The notes below the pieces were generated by a model that was not told the origin of the DNA, made no database searches, and saw nothing but the letters and a program-made list of their open reading frames with translations. A stretch of 64,000 bases of DNA from Domibacillus epiphyticus (lineage in GTDB: Bacteria > Bacillota > Bacilli > Bacillales > Domibacillaceae). Location of the stretch: contig NZ_MSFI01000011.1 of NCBI RefSeq assembly GCF_001975785.1, forward strand, positions 1 to 64,000, in the 5' to 3' direction. This document shows, piece after piece, positions 42,924 through 52,001 of the stretch (position 1 is its first letter; each line of letters starts with the position of its first letter). A program made the translations under genes and the position numbers.

Positions 42924-43487
42924 TTATATCACCTCATTTTTTAACGACTTAAGCGGCTTGTTATCTGGCACAGTGTCAACTATCGTCTCAAGGTGTCCCG
43001 CGCTGTTCTCAACACCCCGAATCGTTTGAACACACAAATTAAGTGAATGAATGCAAAAAAAGAAAAGTCCAACTGGTACGCTTAAATATGGATATAACAT
43101 AGGGATTTGCATAATAGAGGATCTCTGAAAAACGATGGTCGGCTGTGTGATCCAATGTATGCTTGCAAATAGAAGAAGCAGCCCAAAACCGAAAACTAAA
43201 ATTGTAGAAAAGCAAAGTAAAATGTGCCGCAGCCGTCCTTTTAACAAATCAATAAACATCGTAACAGCCGCTATCTGACCCTGCTTAAGACTCATGCTTC
43301 CGCCTACAAATGTTAACCAAACAAGGCTAAAGATCGCGGTCTCATCTGCCCAATGCAGGGGCATTTTTAAAAAATAACGAAAGACGACTCCAATTGTCAG
43401 GGAAATAAACATCACACCGACTAAGACAATAACAATCGCCTTTTCGACTTTAAATACACCATCACTCAACGTGTTTAGAAGTTTCAA
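42924..43487 (-). CDS. TRAP transporter small permease (DctQ type)
   Basis: This is a 187-residue, four-helix protein with the DctQ signature (LKMPLHWADETAIFSLVWLTFVGG). It forms the permease together with DctM. Its likely start is a TTG at 43487 after GGGGGAAAA. It lies 15 bases downstream of the binding-protein gene in the usual P-Q-M order. Confidence 0.88.
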   Translation of the reverse strand: MKLLNTLSDGVFKVEKAIVIVLVGVMFISLTIGVVFRYFLKMPLHWADETAIFSLVWLTFVGGSMSLKQGQIAAVTMFIDLLKGRLRHILLCFSTILVFGFGLLLLFASIHWITQPTIVFQRSSIMQIPMLYPYLSVPVGLFFFCIHSLNLCVQTIRGVENSAGHLETIVDTVPDNKPLKSLKNEVI

Positions 43488-43502
43488 CTTTATTTTCCCC
43501 CT

Positions 43503-44501
43503 TTATTGTTCCTGCACTTCATTGATAAAATGTTCTACTAGCGGGTCCTTCTCTGCATACTTCTCATATATGTTCTGAACTGCTGATCTGAATTCTTTTT
43601 TGTTTTCTATATTGTGAACGGTAAGACCTTCTTTTTTAAGGATAGCCAAGTCTCTATTATCAACTGTAATCGCTTCCTTTACACCCCAGTCAACAGCTGC
43701 TTTCATCGCTTCGTATACTATCTTTTGGTCTTCAGGAGAAAGGTTGTTCATTGTTTCCTCGCTGGCAACAACGACAGCAGGAAAAGCGAATGCGGAAAGC
43801 ATAGAATAATCTGCAGCTACTTCTTGAAATCTTTGTGTGACAATGCCATCGACACTGGCATGAATTCCTCCAACTACTCCTGTTTGGAGAGAGGTATAAA
43901 TTTCATTTATCGGGATTGATGTTGCGGTTGCCCCAAACTGTTCTAACGTTTCATTTATAATAGCAGCACCCGTTGTACGCATTTTTACCCCTTGTAAATC
44001 TTCAGGAGAATCTATCTTTCCTTCTGTCATGAGAAAGTGATGGTTTCCTGTAAATAGATAATCCATGCCGATAATTCGCTGCTCTCTAAGCCTATCCAAC
44101 ATTTTTTGAGCGGTTTTTGAATCTCTCATCTGAATAACTTCTTCCGTACTGTCAAACAAAAAAGGGAGGAACCAAGCATCAAAATAAGGGGCTCTTGTAG
44201 ACATATAAGCATTTGTAATAAACCCAAAATCCACTACACCAGATTCCATTTGTTGAATCATATCTTTTTCTTGACCCAGCTGGCTCGAAGGATAAATATC
44301 TACTTTCATTCGTCCATCTGAGCGGGCTTGAAGCTCTTCATTAAACTTTTCTGCCGTTTTAGCCCACACATGAGTAGGCTGCACAATGGTGGTCAATTTA
44401 AACGTATGAGTGTCCGGTTCTTGACCAGAGGTTTGACTGCATGCGGACATTATGACAACGCTTACAATCAGATTTAAATACAGAAAGAGCCTTTTTTTCA
44501 A
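43503..44501 (-). CDS. TRAP transporter solute-binding lipoprotein (DctP type)
   Basis: The 332-residue lipoprotein has a signal peptide ending at lipobox VIMSAC and a DctP-fold domain (TTIVQPTHVWAKTAEKFNEEL, MRTTGAAIINETLEQFGATATSIP, EIYTSLQTGVVGGIH). The Arg in the MRTTG segment is the usual carboxylate anchor. I chose the TTG at 44501 because AGGAGG lies 7 bases upstream and it gives a normal signal peptide. The frame to 44558 adds 19 unlikely residues. It is divergent from the LysR gene. Confidence 0.9.
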   Translation of the reverse strand: MKKRLFLYLNLIVSVVIMSACSQTSGQEPDTHTFKLTTIVQPTHVWAKTAEKFNEELQARSDGRMKVDIYPSSQLGQEKDMIQQMESGVVDFGFITNAYMSTRAPYFDAWFLPFLFDSTEEVIQMRDSKTAQKMLDRLREQRIIGMDYLFTGNHHFLMTEGKIDSPEDLQGVKMRTTGAAIINETLEQFGATATSIPINEIYTSLQTGVVGGIHASVDGIVTQRFQEVAADYSMLSAFAFPAVVVASEETMNNLSPEDQKIVYEAMKAAVDWGVKEAITVDNRDLAILKKEGLTVHNIENKKEFRSAVQNIYEKYAEKDPLVEHFINEVQEQ

Positions 44502-44656
44502 ACTTGTTCCTCCTATCTTTTTTTGAAAGTTTAAATTATTTGATATTATCCTTAACATTAGTATTAACGAACCAAAAACTCAAATTGATAATTTATATAT
44601 TCTGGATTAAGATTATTAATAGGTAAATAATTCTTAGAAATGAGGGGGCAAAGGAG

Positions 44657-45544
44657 ATGGAATTAAAAAATATAGAAGCTTTTTTAATGGTAGTGGAAAA
44701 GGGAAGTTTTTCTGCAGCGGCAGAAGCTCTCTATATCAGCCAGCCTACAATCAGTGTTCGAATCCAGCAGCTTGAAAGCGGTTTAAACTGTACGCTGTTT
44801 GAACGGGAAAATGGGAAGAAAACAAAACTGACTTCTTCAGGACTAAAAGTCTATCCATACTTTCATGAAGCAATTCAATTTATCGAAAAAGGGCAAAATA
44901 TTTTAAAAGAAGAGCCAATTCAGCCCCAAAAAATAAAAATTACGTGCATGAATCATATGGGAGTCGAAATTATGCCGGAAATATTAAGGATTTTATATGA
45001 TCGTTTTCCCGGCTTTGAATTTCCATTAGAAATTCGATCAGCTGAACAAATCGTTGAAGAAATAAAGGGGGGGGATATTGATATAGGATTTGCATACGTT
45101 CAATCTGAAGAGAAACACCCGAATCTTTCAGTCATAAAGGTTGCTGACGAACAAAACCTCCTTGTATGTTCACCTGAACATCCATTTACCACATTTAATA
45201 AAGTCGTCCCGTCTGATTTAGAGAATGAGCGAATTATCATTTACAATCGGGAATTCGTGACGACAAAAATTATCGAGCGGTTCCTGGAAAAAAATCAGCT
45301 GAAAGAATATAAAGAAGTTGAAATCAACAATGTTGGCTGGTTAAAGATGATGGTACGAAAAGGGTTAGGAATTGCTTTCCTGCAGGAAATCGTCGTAAAA
45401 GAAGAACTAAAGAGCGGGAAATTGAAAAAAGTCGAGTTAACAAAATCGCTTCCGTCAACGCCCATTTATTTATATTTACATTCTGACTTGCCAAATGAAT
45501 TAAAAGATACTATTATCCAAACATCTAAAAGGATATTTGTTTAA
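44657..45544 (+). CDS. LysR family transcriptional regulator
   Basis: A 295-residue regulator with an N-terminal winged helix (LKNIEAFLMVVEKGSFSAAAEALYISQPTISVRIQQLE) and a C-terminal periplasmic-binding-type effector domain (about 90-290). It is divergent from the DctPQM operon, the classic arrangement for a LysR activator of its neighbour. It probably senses the transported acid or a product made by the nearby Rieske module. GAGGGGG lies 8 bases before the ATG. Confidence 0.9.
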   Translation: MELKNIEAFLMVVEKGSFSAAAEALYISQPTISVRIQQLESGLNCTLFERENGKKTKLTSSGLKVYPYFHEAIQFIEKGQNILKEEPIQPQKIKITCMNHMGVEIMPEILRILYDRFPGFEFPLEIRSAEQIVEEIKGGDIDIGFAYVQSEEKHPNLSVIKVADEQNLLVCSPEHPFTTFNKVVPSDLENERIIIYNREFVTTKIIERFLEKNQLKEYKEVEINNVGWLKMMVRKGLGIAFLQEIVVKEELKSGKLKKVELTKSLPSTPIYLYLHSDLPNELKDTIIQTSKRIFV

Positions 45545-45690
45545 AGGATCTACATCAGAACAAATAATTGAATAATTAGATATTATATCGATTAAAAAGC
45601 TCGCATCAGATATAAACAGCATGGTACTTCAATAAGCGTAACATACCGCTTGGATCGGTTGATCAGTTGAAAAGTGTTTTGATACAAAAA

Positions 45691-45737
45691 TAACCACCCT
45701 GCATACAGGTCAGGTTAGCTGAGGGTGGTTATTTTTT
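45691..45737. terminator. Terminator hairpin in the LysR downstream region
   Basis: TAACCACCCT (45691-45700) and AGGGTGGTTA (45722-45731) are perfectly complementary, with T runs on both strands. The rest of the 391-base gap holds no supported gene apart from a weak minus-strand frame. Confidence 0.7.
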
Positions 45738-45818
45738 CTCTACTGTAAAAAGAGCAATGATCCCCAAGACAGCTGTTGTCGCTGGCAGCGATAAACATGC
45801 CAAATTGATTCGCTTCAT
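45729..45818 (-). CDS. Small hydrophobic open frame (29 aa), uncertain
   Basis: On the minus strand an ATG at 45818 opens a 29-codon frame with one hydrophobic helix (LACLSLPATTAVLGIIALF) and a charged end (TVEKK). The stop codon is contained in the terminator stem that follows. No ribosome binding site is visible. It could be the C-terminal remnant of a DMT/EamA-type permease or a chance frame; a small membrane peptide is less likely. Confidence 0.25.
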   Translation of the reverse strand: MKRINLACLSLPATTAVLGIIALFTVEKK

Positions 45819-45935
45819 TAAGTTAAAATCACAATAAACGGTTACTGAGAAAGTTCCTTTTAAAGTGAAGAAATAGTGTAAAAGATCCCAAAATTTCCGA
45901 TATATCCTATATACAAATTAAGGGAAGGTGAGTGC

Positions 45936-46412
45936 ATGAAAATTAATTCGTCAGGAAATGTTTCGACTGCTATGTATTTAACCGCTCCAAAAAATAATAA
46001 TCAATTTGAAGAAGTATTAAAGAATACCAGGGTACGTGAGGGTGGGATCAAACAGTTTCCAGATCATCTTTATCACAGCCTTGCAACAAAATATGATGTG
46101 CGGAATGCAACATTTGAAGAAATCACTGATGTTGCTAATTCTTTGTATAAAGCTGGAGAAATTTCTTTAAGAGAAGTTGCCGTTTTAACATTTGATTATG
46201 AAAGAGCAGCACAAAGTATAAGAAAAAATGCGAATGGGTCTGTTTCATCTAATTTTAGTATGTACGAAACAGCGGCAAATGAAAATGGCAAAAGAGATTG
46301 GATTGCTGAATTTGAGCTGCGGGCCGCAAAGGATTTTAAATATGGCAATTTAGTTGGACATTCTAATAAAATGAAAATTCTGAGCGTATTACAACGGCTA
46401 GACGCGCAATAA
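45936..46412 (+). CDS. Hypothetical protein (158 aa)
   Basis: I do not recognise this soluble protein. It has a polar N-terminus (about 1-25), a helical middle part (HSLATKYDVRNATFEEITDVANSLYKAGEISLREVAVLTFDYERAA, residues about 47-92) and a conserved-looking end (DFKYGNLVGHSNKMKILSVLQRLD). There is no signal peptide or membrane segment. The ribosome binding site GGAAGGTGAG is good, and a terminator follows at 46.5 kb, so the gene is probably real and monocistronic. Similar helical domains occur in unannotated Bacillaceae proteins; the function is unknown. Confidence 0.65.
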   Translation: MKINSSGNVSTAMYLTAPKNNNQFEEVLKNTRVREGGIKQFPDHLYHSLATKYDVRNATFEEITDVANSLYKAGEISLREVAVLTFDYERAAQSIRKNANGSVSSNFSMYETAANENGKRDWIAEFELRAAKDFKYGNLVGHSNKMKILSVLQRLDAQ

Positions 46413-47047
46413 TGAGCAAACTAACAGCATAAGCTTATTGTAGAAAATAACGTACTTTGATTTGTTTGCACGTTTTTATTCTGCACAATTAGTGATAAAA
46501 AAACCACCTTGCTTATTTGAGCGTTAGCGGAGGTGGTTATATTTTTCTATTACCAAGAATGAATTGAAATCGGTCGAGAATAAGGAAAGGGGCAGAAATG
46601 AAAAACTTAAACGGAATTTTATTATAAGTTAACATAATATTTATTATCGGAAGTAATAAAGAAATATCTCATATCAAAAGTAAACTTGTAATATTGAGAA
46701 AAAATAAAATTTTTCATAATGAATTTTAATGCGTATAAATTGAGCCAGATTTATATAATTATGTTGATTTTTCTTTTCTAACTATTGTTCTTCTCGAGTT
46801 CAGTCTTGATCTTAATGCTTTTAAGTTACTTATTAAACCTTTACAAATTCTTGAGCTAATAAGCAATATAATTCACTAGCTCAAAACTGAACCGTTTAAT
46901 TGTCATTTACCTAATCTCAAGTAATTATTTTGCGCATTTTGATTATTGTTCATCTTAATCGATACCATTGTATAAACCATGTATTTTCTTAAATTCTCTT
47001 CTGAAACCCTTTTCTTTTATTCAATTCCATAAAAAAGAAAACACCCA
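46413..47047. other. AT-rich intergenic region with terminator hairpins
   Basis: This 635-base gap holds a terminator for the hypothetical gene (AACCACCT around 46502-46509 with AGGTGGTT at 46531-46538 and a T run). It also contains a short frame of 9 codons after AAGGAAAGGGG near 46.6 kb and an 8-bp inverted repeat (TTGAGCTA/TAGCTCAA near 46.85-46.88 kb). I see no supported gene. Confidence 0.5.
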
Positions 47048-47060
47048 TTAGGATGTTTTC
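47031..47060 (-). terminator. Terminator of the sulfur assimilation operon
   Basis: On the minus strand GAAAACATCC and GGGTGTTTTC form a stem with a short loop, overlapping the end of the TauE gene and followed by TTTTTT. Confidence 0.75.
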
Positions 47061-47950
47061 TCCGCTGCATTTACATTCATACGTTTGCTATTAGATAATT
47101 TCCGCTCTTTTTGAATCATATACGCTGTAAGCGGAACCCAGATGATGATAAGCACAATATAAATAAATTGCTCTATTGTTGCTGAAATGCTTGTATAGCT
47201 TAATACCGCTTGCAAGTTCGTCATGATGAGCATACCACTGACAATAACAGCTAATACGCGTGTCGGCAGGCTTTTAACGATCCATGCTGCAATTGGCGCG
47301 GCAATAATCCCGCCAAGCATGATGGCTCCCGCCCAAAGCCAGTTAATTTTGTCAGGGCCGAGCGAGATCATAAAACCGATTGTAGCTGCCAATGCGACGG
47401 CGAATTCACTTGCTGCGACGGTCCCGATTACTATTCTCGGCTGCATCCCTTTCTGAGATAAAAGAGCTGGTGTAGCAATAGGACCCCATCCTCCACCACC
47501 GCTTGCATCGAAAAATCCTCCAACAAATCCAAGTGGAATATAGAAGCGGTTCGTCGGCGGTTTAGGGTTTTGCTTTCTCGCATCCTTCAAAAATAAAAAC
47601 CGTGCCAGAATGTAGAGTCCCAAACAGAGAAGGAAAGATGAAACGTAAAGCCGCACGTTATCTCCGGTCAAATTACTCAAAAAGGTGGCACCAGCAAATG
47701 AACCGACTGCGCCAGGGATTATTAATTTTTTCAGCATCCGTTTATCAACGTTTCCAAAACGTCTATGGCTCATGCCAGACGCAGCAGTTGTGACAACTTC
47801 CGCCATATGGACAGAAGCTGATGCAACAGCCGGTGCAACGCCTGCTGTGAGCAATAATGTGGTTGATGTGAGGCCGTAGCCCATTCCAAGCGACCCGTCA
47901 ACAAGCTGGGCGGCAAGTCCGACGAGTGCAAGAATTAAAAAACGTTCCAT
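47048..47950 (-). CDS. TauE/SafE family sulfur-compound permease
   Basis: A 300-residue membrane protein with about eight helices and the TauE/SafE signature (VDGSLGMGYGLTSTTLLL, later GFVGGFFDASGGGGWGP). Members move sulfite, sulfoacetate, thiosulfate or sulfate across the membrane. It is the last gene of the assimilatory sulfate operon. No PiT-type CysP sulfate permease lies between cysH and sat as in B. subtilis, so this protein may be the sulfate or sulfite carrier here. AGGAGG lies before the ATG. Confidence 0.88.
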   Translation of the reverse strand: MERFLILALVGLAAQLVDGSLGMGYGLTSTTLLLTAGVAPAVASASVHMAEVVTTAASGMSHRRFGNVDKRMLKKLIIPGAVGSFAGATFLSNLTGDNVRLYVSSFLLCLGLYILARFLFLKDARKQNPKPPTNRFYIPLGFVGGFFDASGGGGWGPIATPALLSQKGMQPRIVIGTVAASEFAVALAATIGFMISLGPDKINWLWAGAIMLGGIIAAPIAAWIVKSLPTRVLAVIVSGMLIMTNLQAVLSYTSISATIEQFIYIVLIIIWVPLTAYMIQKERKLSNSKRMNVNAAEKTS

Positions 47951-47968
47951 AACTGTTCCTCCTGTTGT

Positions 47969-48589
47969 CTACAAAGCGGGGTAAACAGATGTTAATTCTG
48001 CCATATACCGCTCCCTCTCTTCCGGGTGATCGAGATAAAATGATTGTGCCGCTTTTTTCAGCCACTTCCGACGTTCCGGGCGGCTGTCAATGTGCTTTTT
48101 GATATACTGTCGTGTGTTGTATAAGAACTCAAGGTATTCATCGTACCGTTCATCAAATTGGTCTTCCAATTGATCCCGAATCTCTTTTGATAAGGTTGGA
48201 CTAGCACCGCATGTCGAAACGCTGATCATTAGTTTCCCGCGAATAAGAACAGCAGGAATTTGTGCATTGCCAAGGTCAGTTTGTTCCGCATGGACAACTA
48301 GCTTTCCGTGTTTTTTTGCTAGCGATGCGATACGTGAATTTGCTACAGCGTCGTCGGTCACAAGCATAATCAGAAATGCATCTTTTACGTCGTCCCATTC
48401 CACTTTTTTCCGGTGTAAAATCACGTTTCCTTCAGCTGCCAGCTTTTCGAATCCTGGATGAAAGTCGGGGCTGATGATATGAGCACAAATTCCGAAACGA
48501 AGCAGGTTTTCCGTTTTGTGAAAAGCGATCTGTCCGCCTCCTGCAATGACGATCTTTTGATTCGTGACGTCAATCATGACGGGAAACAT
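47969..48589 (-). CDS. sirC: Precorrin-2 dehydrogenase (siroheme synthase step)
   Basis: The 206-residue enzyme has an N-terminal Rossmann motif (VIAGGGQIAFHKTENLL) and the siroheme synthase central domain (SVSTCGASPTLSKEIRDQLE). It oxidises precorrin-2 to sirohydrochlorin with NAD+. Length and pattern match YlnF of B. subtilis. It overlaps the sirB gene by 16 bases, so translation is coupled. Confidence 0.9.
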   Translation of the reverse strand: MFPVMIDVTNQKIVIAGGGQIAFHKTENLLRFGICAHIISPDFHPGFEKLAAEGNVILHRKKVEWDDVKDAFLIMLVTDDAVANSRIASLAKKHGKLVVHAEQTDLGNAQIPAVLIRGKLMISVSTCGASPTLSKEIRDQLEDQFDERYDEYLEFLYNTRQYIKKHIDSRPERRKWLKKAAQSFYLDHPEERERYMAELTSVYPAL

Positions 48590-49323
48590 ATCGGTTCCTC
48601 CAGCGACGCTTCTTTCACCCGTTCTGCCAATATCTCACCGATTACCGGATCATAGTCGAGATGACGGCATAAATGCACCTCTGCGTCTGTTTCAAGCTTC
48701 TTCACTGTCCGCTCCATTGCTTTCGTTAAAATGCCTGTAAACAGTATATACGGGACAATAAATAATTGTTTCGGTCTTGAAGCAATTAAATGATTCAAAG
48801 CGTCGTCAAATGATGGTTCACAGGCTGCCAAATAACCGATATGTATATCGGATAACTTGGTTTTTTCTTTAAAAAGGCGGCAGATCTGGTTAAAATCCTG
48901 TTTCGTTTCGGGATCACTGCTTCCACGTCCAACAAGCAGTACACTCGCATCTGTCTGGATAGGCGACGCTTCTTTCATCCGGTCAATCAGCACATCAATA
49001 ATATGTTCGTGAACACCGAGAGGACGTCCATAACGAATCGTCAAATCTGGATACAATTCCGCCGCTTTGAAAAGTTCTTCAGGAATATCCTCTTTCGCAT
49101 GCCCAGCTGTTAACAACAGGAAAGGTACGGCAACAATTTCTGTAGCACCTTTTTTCACGCAGCTTGCAATACCTTCTTCAATAGACGGTTTTGCAAGTTC
49201 CAAATAGCAGATTTCCTGTATTGGTGCATCGACAAGCGGCATCGTTGCATCAATAAACGCTGCCGCTTGTTTAGCTCCTTCTTTTATCCGGCTGCCGTGA
49301 CAGATATAGAGGACTGCTTTCAT
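48574..49323 (-). CDS. sirB: Sirohydrochlorin ferrochelatase
   Basis: A 249-residue two-domain chelatase of the CbiX/SirB family, inserting Fe2+ into sirohydrochlorin to give siroheme. The metal-binding His occurs in the first segment (VLYICHGSRIKEGA) and again in FLLTAGHAKEDIPEEL. It corresponds to YlnE of B. subtilis. I placed the start at the ATG at 49323, which overlaps the SUMT stop (ATGA). A longer frame to 49371 lies inside that gene. Confidence 0.9.
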   Translation of the reverse strand: MKAVLYICHGSRIKEGAKQAAAFIDATMPLVDAPIQEICYLELAKPSIEEGIASCVKKGATEIVAVPFLLLTAGHAKEDIPEELFKAAELYPDLTIRYGRPLGVHEHIIDVLIDRMKEASPIQTDASVLLVGRGSSDPETKQDFNQICRLFKEKTKLSDIHIGYLAACEPSFDDALNHLIASRPKQLFIVPYILFTGILTKAMERTVKKLETDAEVHLCRHLDYDPVIGEILAERVKEASLEEPICFPS

Positions 49324-50096
49324 TTCTCCACACCAGCCGTATTGACAATCCCGTTTTGTTCTCCAAACCATTTTAGCTGATCCCGCATTTTCACGACCTC
49401 GCCGACAATAATCATGCTTGGATTCGTGATGCCTTCTTTCTGGGCTACATCATATATATTTGATAAGGTACCCGTGACTGTCTGCTGCTTCGCTGTCGTA
49501 CCCCAGTGAATGAGTGCCGCTGGTGTTTCAGGAGGTTTTCCATGCTTCACGAGCTGCTCTTGGATGTAGGGTAGATTTTTCACGCCCATGTAAATAGCAA
49601 TCGTATCGATTCCTTTTGCTAGGGACGCCCATTTCATTTCTTCATCCGCACCTTCTTTACGATGGCCAGTCACAATGGCAAACGAGGCACCAAGGTCACG
49701 GTGTGTAACCGGAATACCGGCATAAGCAGGAGCCGCAATGCCAGAAGTAATGCCTGGAATCACTTCGAATTCGATTCCATGTTTCACGGCGAATGCAGCT
49801 TCTTCACCACCACGGCCGAAGACGTATGGATCGCCGCCTTTTAAACGGACAACCTGTTTGCCTTCTTTCGCATGTTCAACAAGGATTTCGTTTATATTCT
49901 CCTGCTGAACAAAGTGACGGTCTGGAAGCTTGCCGCAAAAAATCAGTTCAGTGCCTTCTTTTGCATATTCCAGCAATTCCATACTGATTAAGCGATCATA
50001 TAAAATAACATCCGCCTGCTTGATGGCCTTTAGCCCTTTTACCGTAATTAAATCCGGATCACCCGGTCCTGCACCGACAAGCCATATTTTGCCCAT
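49320..50096 (-). CDS. cobA: Uroporphyrinogen-III C-methyltransferase (SUMT)
   Basis: This methyltransferase of 258 residues has the SUMT signatures WLVGAGPGDPDLITVKG at the start, then VVRLKGGDPYVFGRGGEE and IPGITSGIAAPAYAGIPVTHR. It methylates uroporphyrinogen III twice with SAM to give precorrin-2, the first step to the siroheme needed by the sulfite reductase upstream. The ATG at 50096 has GGAGGTG 6 bases upstream. The frame continues upstream without a stop into a DUF3906-like domain, described as a separate entry. It corresponds to YlnD of B. subtilis. Confidence 0.92.
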   Translation of the reverse strand: MGKIWLVGAGPGDPDLITVKGLKAIKQADVILYDRLISMELLEYAKEGTELIFCGKLPDRHFVQQENINEILVEHAKEGKQVVRLKGGDPYVFGRGGEEAAFAVKHGIEFEVIPGITSGIAAPAYAGIPVTHRDLGASFAIVTGHRKEGADEEMKWASLAKGIDTIAIYMGVKNLPYIQEQLVKHGKPPETPAALIHWGTTAKQQTVTGTLSNIYDVAQKEGITNPSMIIVGEVVKMRDQLKWFGEQNGIVNTAGVEK

Positions 50097-50354
50097 CGTG
50101 CCACCTCCGTTCATTGCGCGTTTCTCTCTATCTCTACCTAGGGTCCATTCCGGGAAAGGGAGAATATATCCTGCACCGCCATGGACTCGTTTTTTTTCAT
50201 AAAGTGTCATTTCCTCGTAATCAGGAACGGAGACATAAAACTTTTCGAGTTCGTCATCCACCTGGTTAAATGCCTTTTGATCGTCTTCTGCGAGAATAAC
50301 AGCCTGCACTATTTCTCCGCTTGTGAAGACAATATCAAACCGGTATAAATACAT
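49320..50354 (-). CDS. In-frame DUF3906-like domain fused to SUMT (long form)
   Basis: The SUMT frame is open for 86 further codons upstream, to an ATG at 50354 just after the sulfite reductase gene. Residues 1 to about 65 (MYLYRFDIVFTSGEIVQ, ending LYEKKRVHGGAGYIL) match the small DUF3906 protein that other Bacillaceae encode separately. A basic linker (FPEWTLGRDREKRAM) joins it to SUMT. Either a stop codon was lost to make a 344-residue fusion, or both a fusion and a free SUMT are made from the internal start. Which form is used cannot be told from sequence. Confidence 0.5.
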   Translation of the reverse strand: MYLYRFDIVFTSGEIVQAVILAEDDQKAFNQVDDELEKFYVSVPDYEEMTLYEKKRVHGGAGYILPFPEWTLGRDREKRAMNGGGTMGKIWLVGAGPGDPDLITVKGLKAIKQADVILYDRLISMELLEYAKEGTELIFCGKLPDRHFVQQENINEILVEHAKEGKQVVRLKGGDPYVFGRGGEEAAFAVKHGIEFEVIPGITSGIAAPAYAGIPVTHRDLGASFAIVTGHRKEGADEEMKWASLAKGIDTIAIYMGVKNLPYIQEQLVKHGKPPETPAALIHWGTTAKQQTVTGTLSNIYDVAQKEGITNPSMIIVGEVVKMRDQLKWFGEQNGIVNTAGVEK

Positions 50355-50356
50355 CC

Positions 50357-51979
50357 TTAGACAGCTGCTTTCTCTGAAACAAGCTCATCAAGGCGTGATT
50401 GAAGCTGATCAAGACCAACACGAAGGAAATATTCACGGAATGTTTCGCCTGGCTGTTTCGTTTCTTTGAAGTAAAGAAGGAACTCACGGAGAACTTCCGG
50501 CAATACTTCACCGTCAATTTTACCTTTTAGCTTTTCGTTGAATGCCCCGCCATCAAGGAGAGTGCCACCGACGTTAATTTCGAATGCCTCAATCATTTTT
50601 TTATCCTTATCCCGCATCATCACACCTTGCAAACCGATATCAGCGATTTGACGCTGTCCGCAAGAGTTCGGGCAGCCGACCATATGAATACGTACAGGAA
50701 CATCAATGTCCACGTTCTCGTCAAGGTAGGCAGCAACCCGTTTCATTCGTTCTTTTGTTTCTGTGAGTGCCAGGTTGCAATACTCAATCCCTGTGCATGA
50801 TACAGAGTATGCAGTAAATTTCGGAGCGTTTACTTTCAGGCGGTTAAAAATCGATTCAGATAAAAGTGCTTCTGCTTTTTCTGTTGGCACGTTAGGAAAA
50901 ATTAAGTTTTGTGTACCAACTGTTCGTACCTCACCGTTACCATATTCGCGTGCAAGACGGGCAATTTCAAAAACTTCTTTGTCATCAAGCCGGCCAACCG
51001 GAACGTTGACGCCTACATATGAAAGGCCATCCTGTTTTTGCGGATGAACGCCGTAGAAATAACTGCCGTTCCACCCTTTTGTTAAATCCGTACCTGCAGT
51101 AGGCATTGGACCTGTAATCAGAAGCAACGTTTCAAGGAACTTCTCAGGACCCCAGTCCTCCACAAGAAATTTCAGGCGTGCACGGTGTCTTTTCTCACGA
51201 TACCCATGATCGCGGAAAATAGTCGCAACCGCTTTTGCTACATCTACCACCTGCTCAGGTAAAACAAACAAATCAAGTAATTTTGCAAGTTTCGGTGCGG
51301 ATGATAAACCGCCGCCCACTTTCAAGTGGAAGCCTTGTTTTACTTCACCGTCGATTTCCTTTTCAGCAGGAATAAATGCCACATCATTAATTTCTGCATT
51401 CCCTGCATTATAAATGTTCGCATTTACGGAAATTTTAAACTTCCGCGGCAAGTTCGAAAAATCCGGATTTTTGAAGAATGCAGCTTCAACTTCTTTTACA
51501 ATTTCAGTTGTATCAATTGTCTCATTTGGATCTATACCAGCAAGCGGGTTGCCAATGACGTTACGCGGTACGTCGCCGCAGGCAAAGGCAGACGTAAGTC
51601 CAACACTGTCCAAACGATCGAAAATATCCGGGATTTGTTCAATTGTCAGCCAGTGGAACTGAATGGCCTGGCGGGTTGTAATATCGAACACTCCGCGTCC
51701 ATAGTCGCGTGCAATGCCGCCGAGAGCTTCAAGCTGCTCATTTGACATGATGCCTGATGGTACTTTCACACGCATCATAAAGTAGCCGTCTTCTTTTGGA
51801 CGCTGCAAGTATAGGCCTGCCCATTTGAAACCATCCCATTGATCCTTTGGAATAGAATCAAATCCACCTTGAGAGTAGCCTTTTATATCATTAAAAATTT
51901 CAAGCCAGTCACGTTCAATTTTTTGAAGTTCCTGTTTGCTTAGTTTTTCGTTATTCGCCCATACTTTTTCGTAAGCCAT
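50357..51979 (-). CDS. Ferredoxin-type sulfite reductase (siroheme/[4Fe-4S])
   Basis: A 540-residue hemoprotein with two nitrite/sulfite reductase half-domains. Cluster and siroheme ligands are present (SCTGIEYCNLAL and VGCPNSCGQRQ, the CxxxxxC and CxxxC pair). It reduces sulfite to sulfide with six electrons. No flavoprotein CysJ partner is encoded next to it, and the sequence follows the single-subunit NirA/ferredoxin type, so ferredoxin is the likely donor. It lies between cysC and the siroheme genes in one operon. Confidence 0.9.
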   Translation of the reverse strand: MAYEKVWANNEKLSKQELQKIERDWLEIFNDIKGYSQGGFDSIPKDQWDGFKWAGLYLQRPKEDGYFMMRVKVPSGIMSNEQLEALGGIARDYGRGVFDITTRQAIQFHWLTIEQIPDIFDRLDSVGLTSAFACGDVPRNVIGNPLAGIDPNETIDTTEIVKEVEAAFFKNPDFSNLPRKFKISVNANIYNAGNAEINDVAFIPAEKEIDGEVKQGFHLKVGGGLSSAPKLAKLLDLFVLPEQVVDVAKAVATIFRDHGYREKRHRARLKFLVEDWGPEKFLETLLLITGPMPTAGTDLTKGWNGSYFYGVHPQKQDGLSYVGVNVPVGRLDDKEVFEIARLAREYGNGEVRTVGTQNLIFPNVPTEKAEALLSESIFNRLKVNAPKFTAYSVSCTGIEYCNLALTETKERMKRVAAYLDENVDIDVPVRIHMVGCPNSCGQRQIADIGLQGVMMRDKDKKMIEAFEINVGGTLLDGGAFNEKLKGKIDGEVLPEVLREFLLYFKETKQPGETFREYFLRVGLDQLQSRLDELVSEKAAV

Positions 51980-52001
51980 GATAATCCTCCCACTTCCCCA
52001 A

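Noticed and set aside
46550-47030. Possible small genes in the AT-rich gap
   Set aside because: Only very short frames occur, including one of 9 codons after a ribosome-binding-like sequence; none shows protein-like features.
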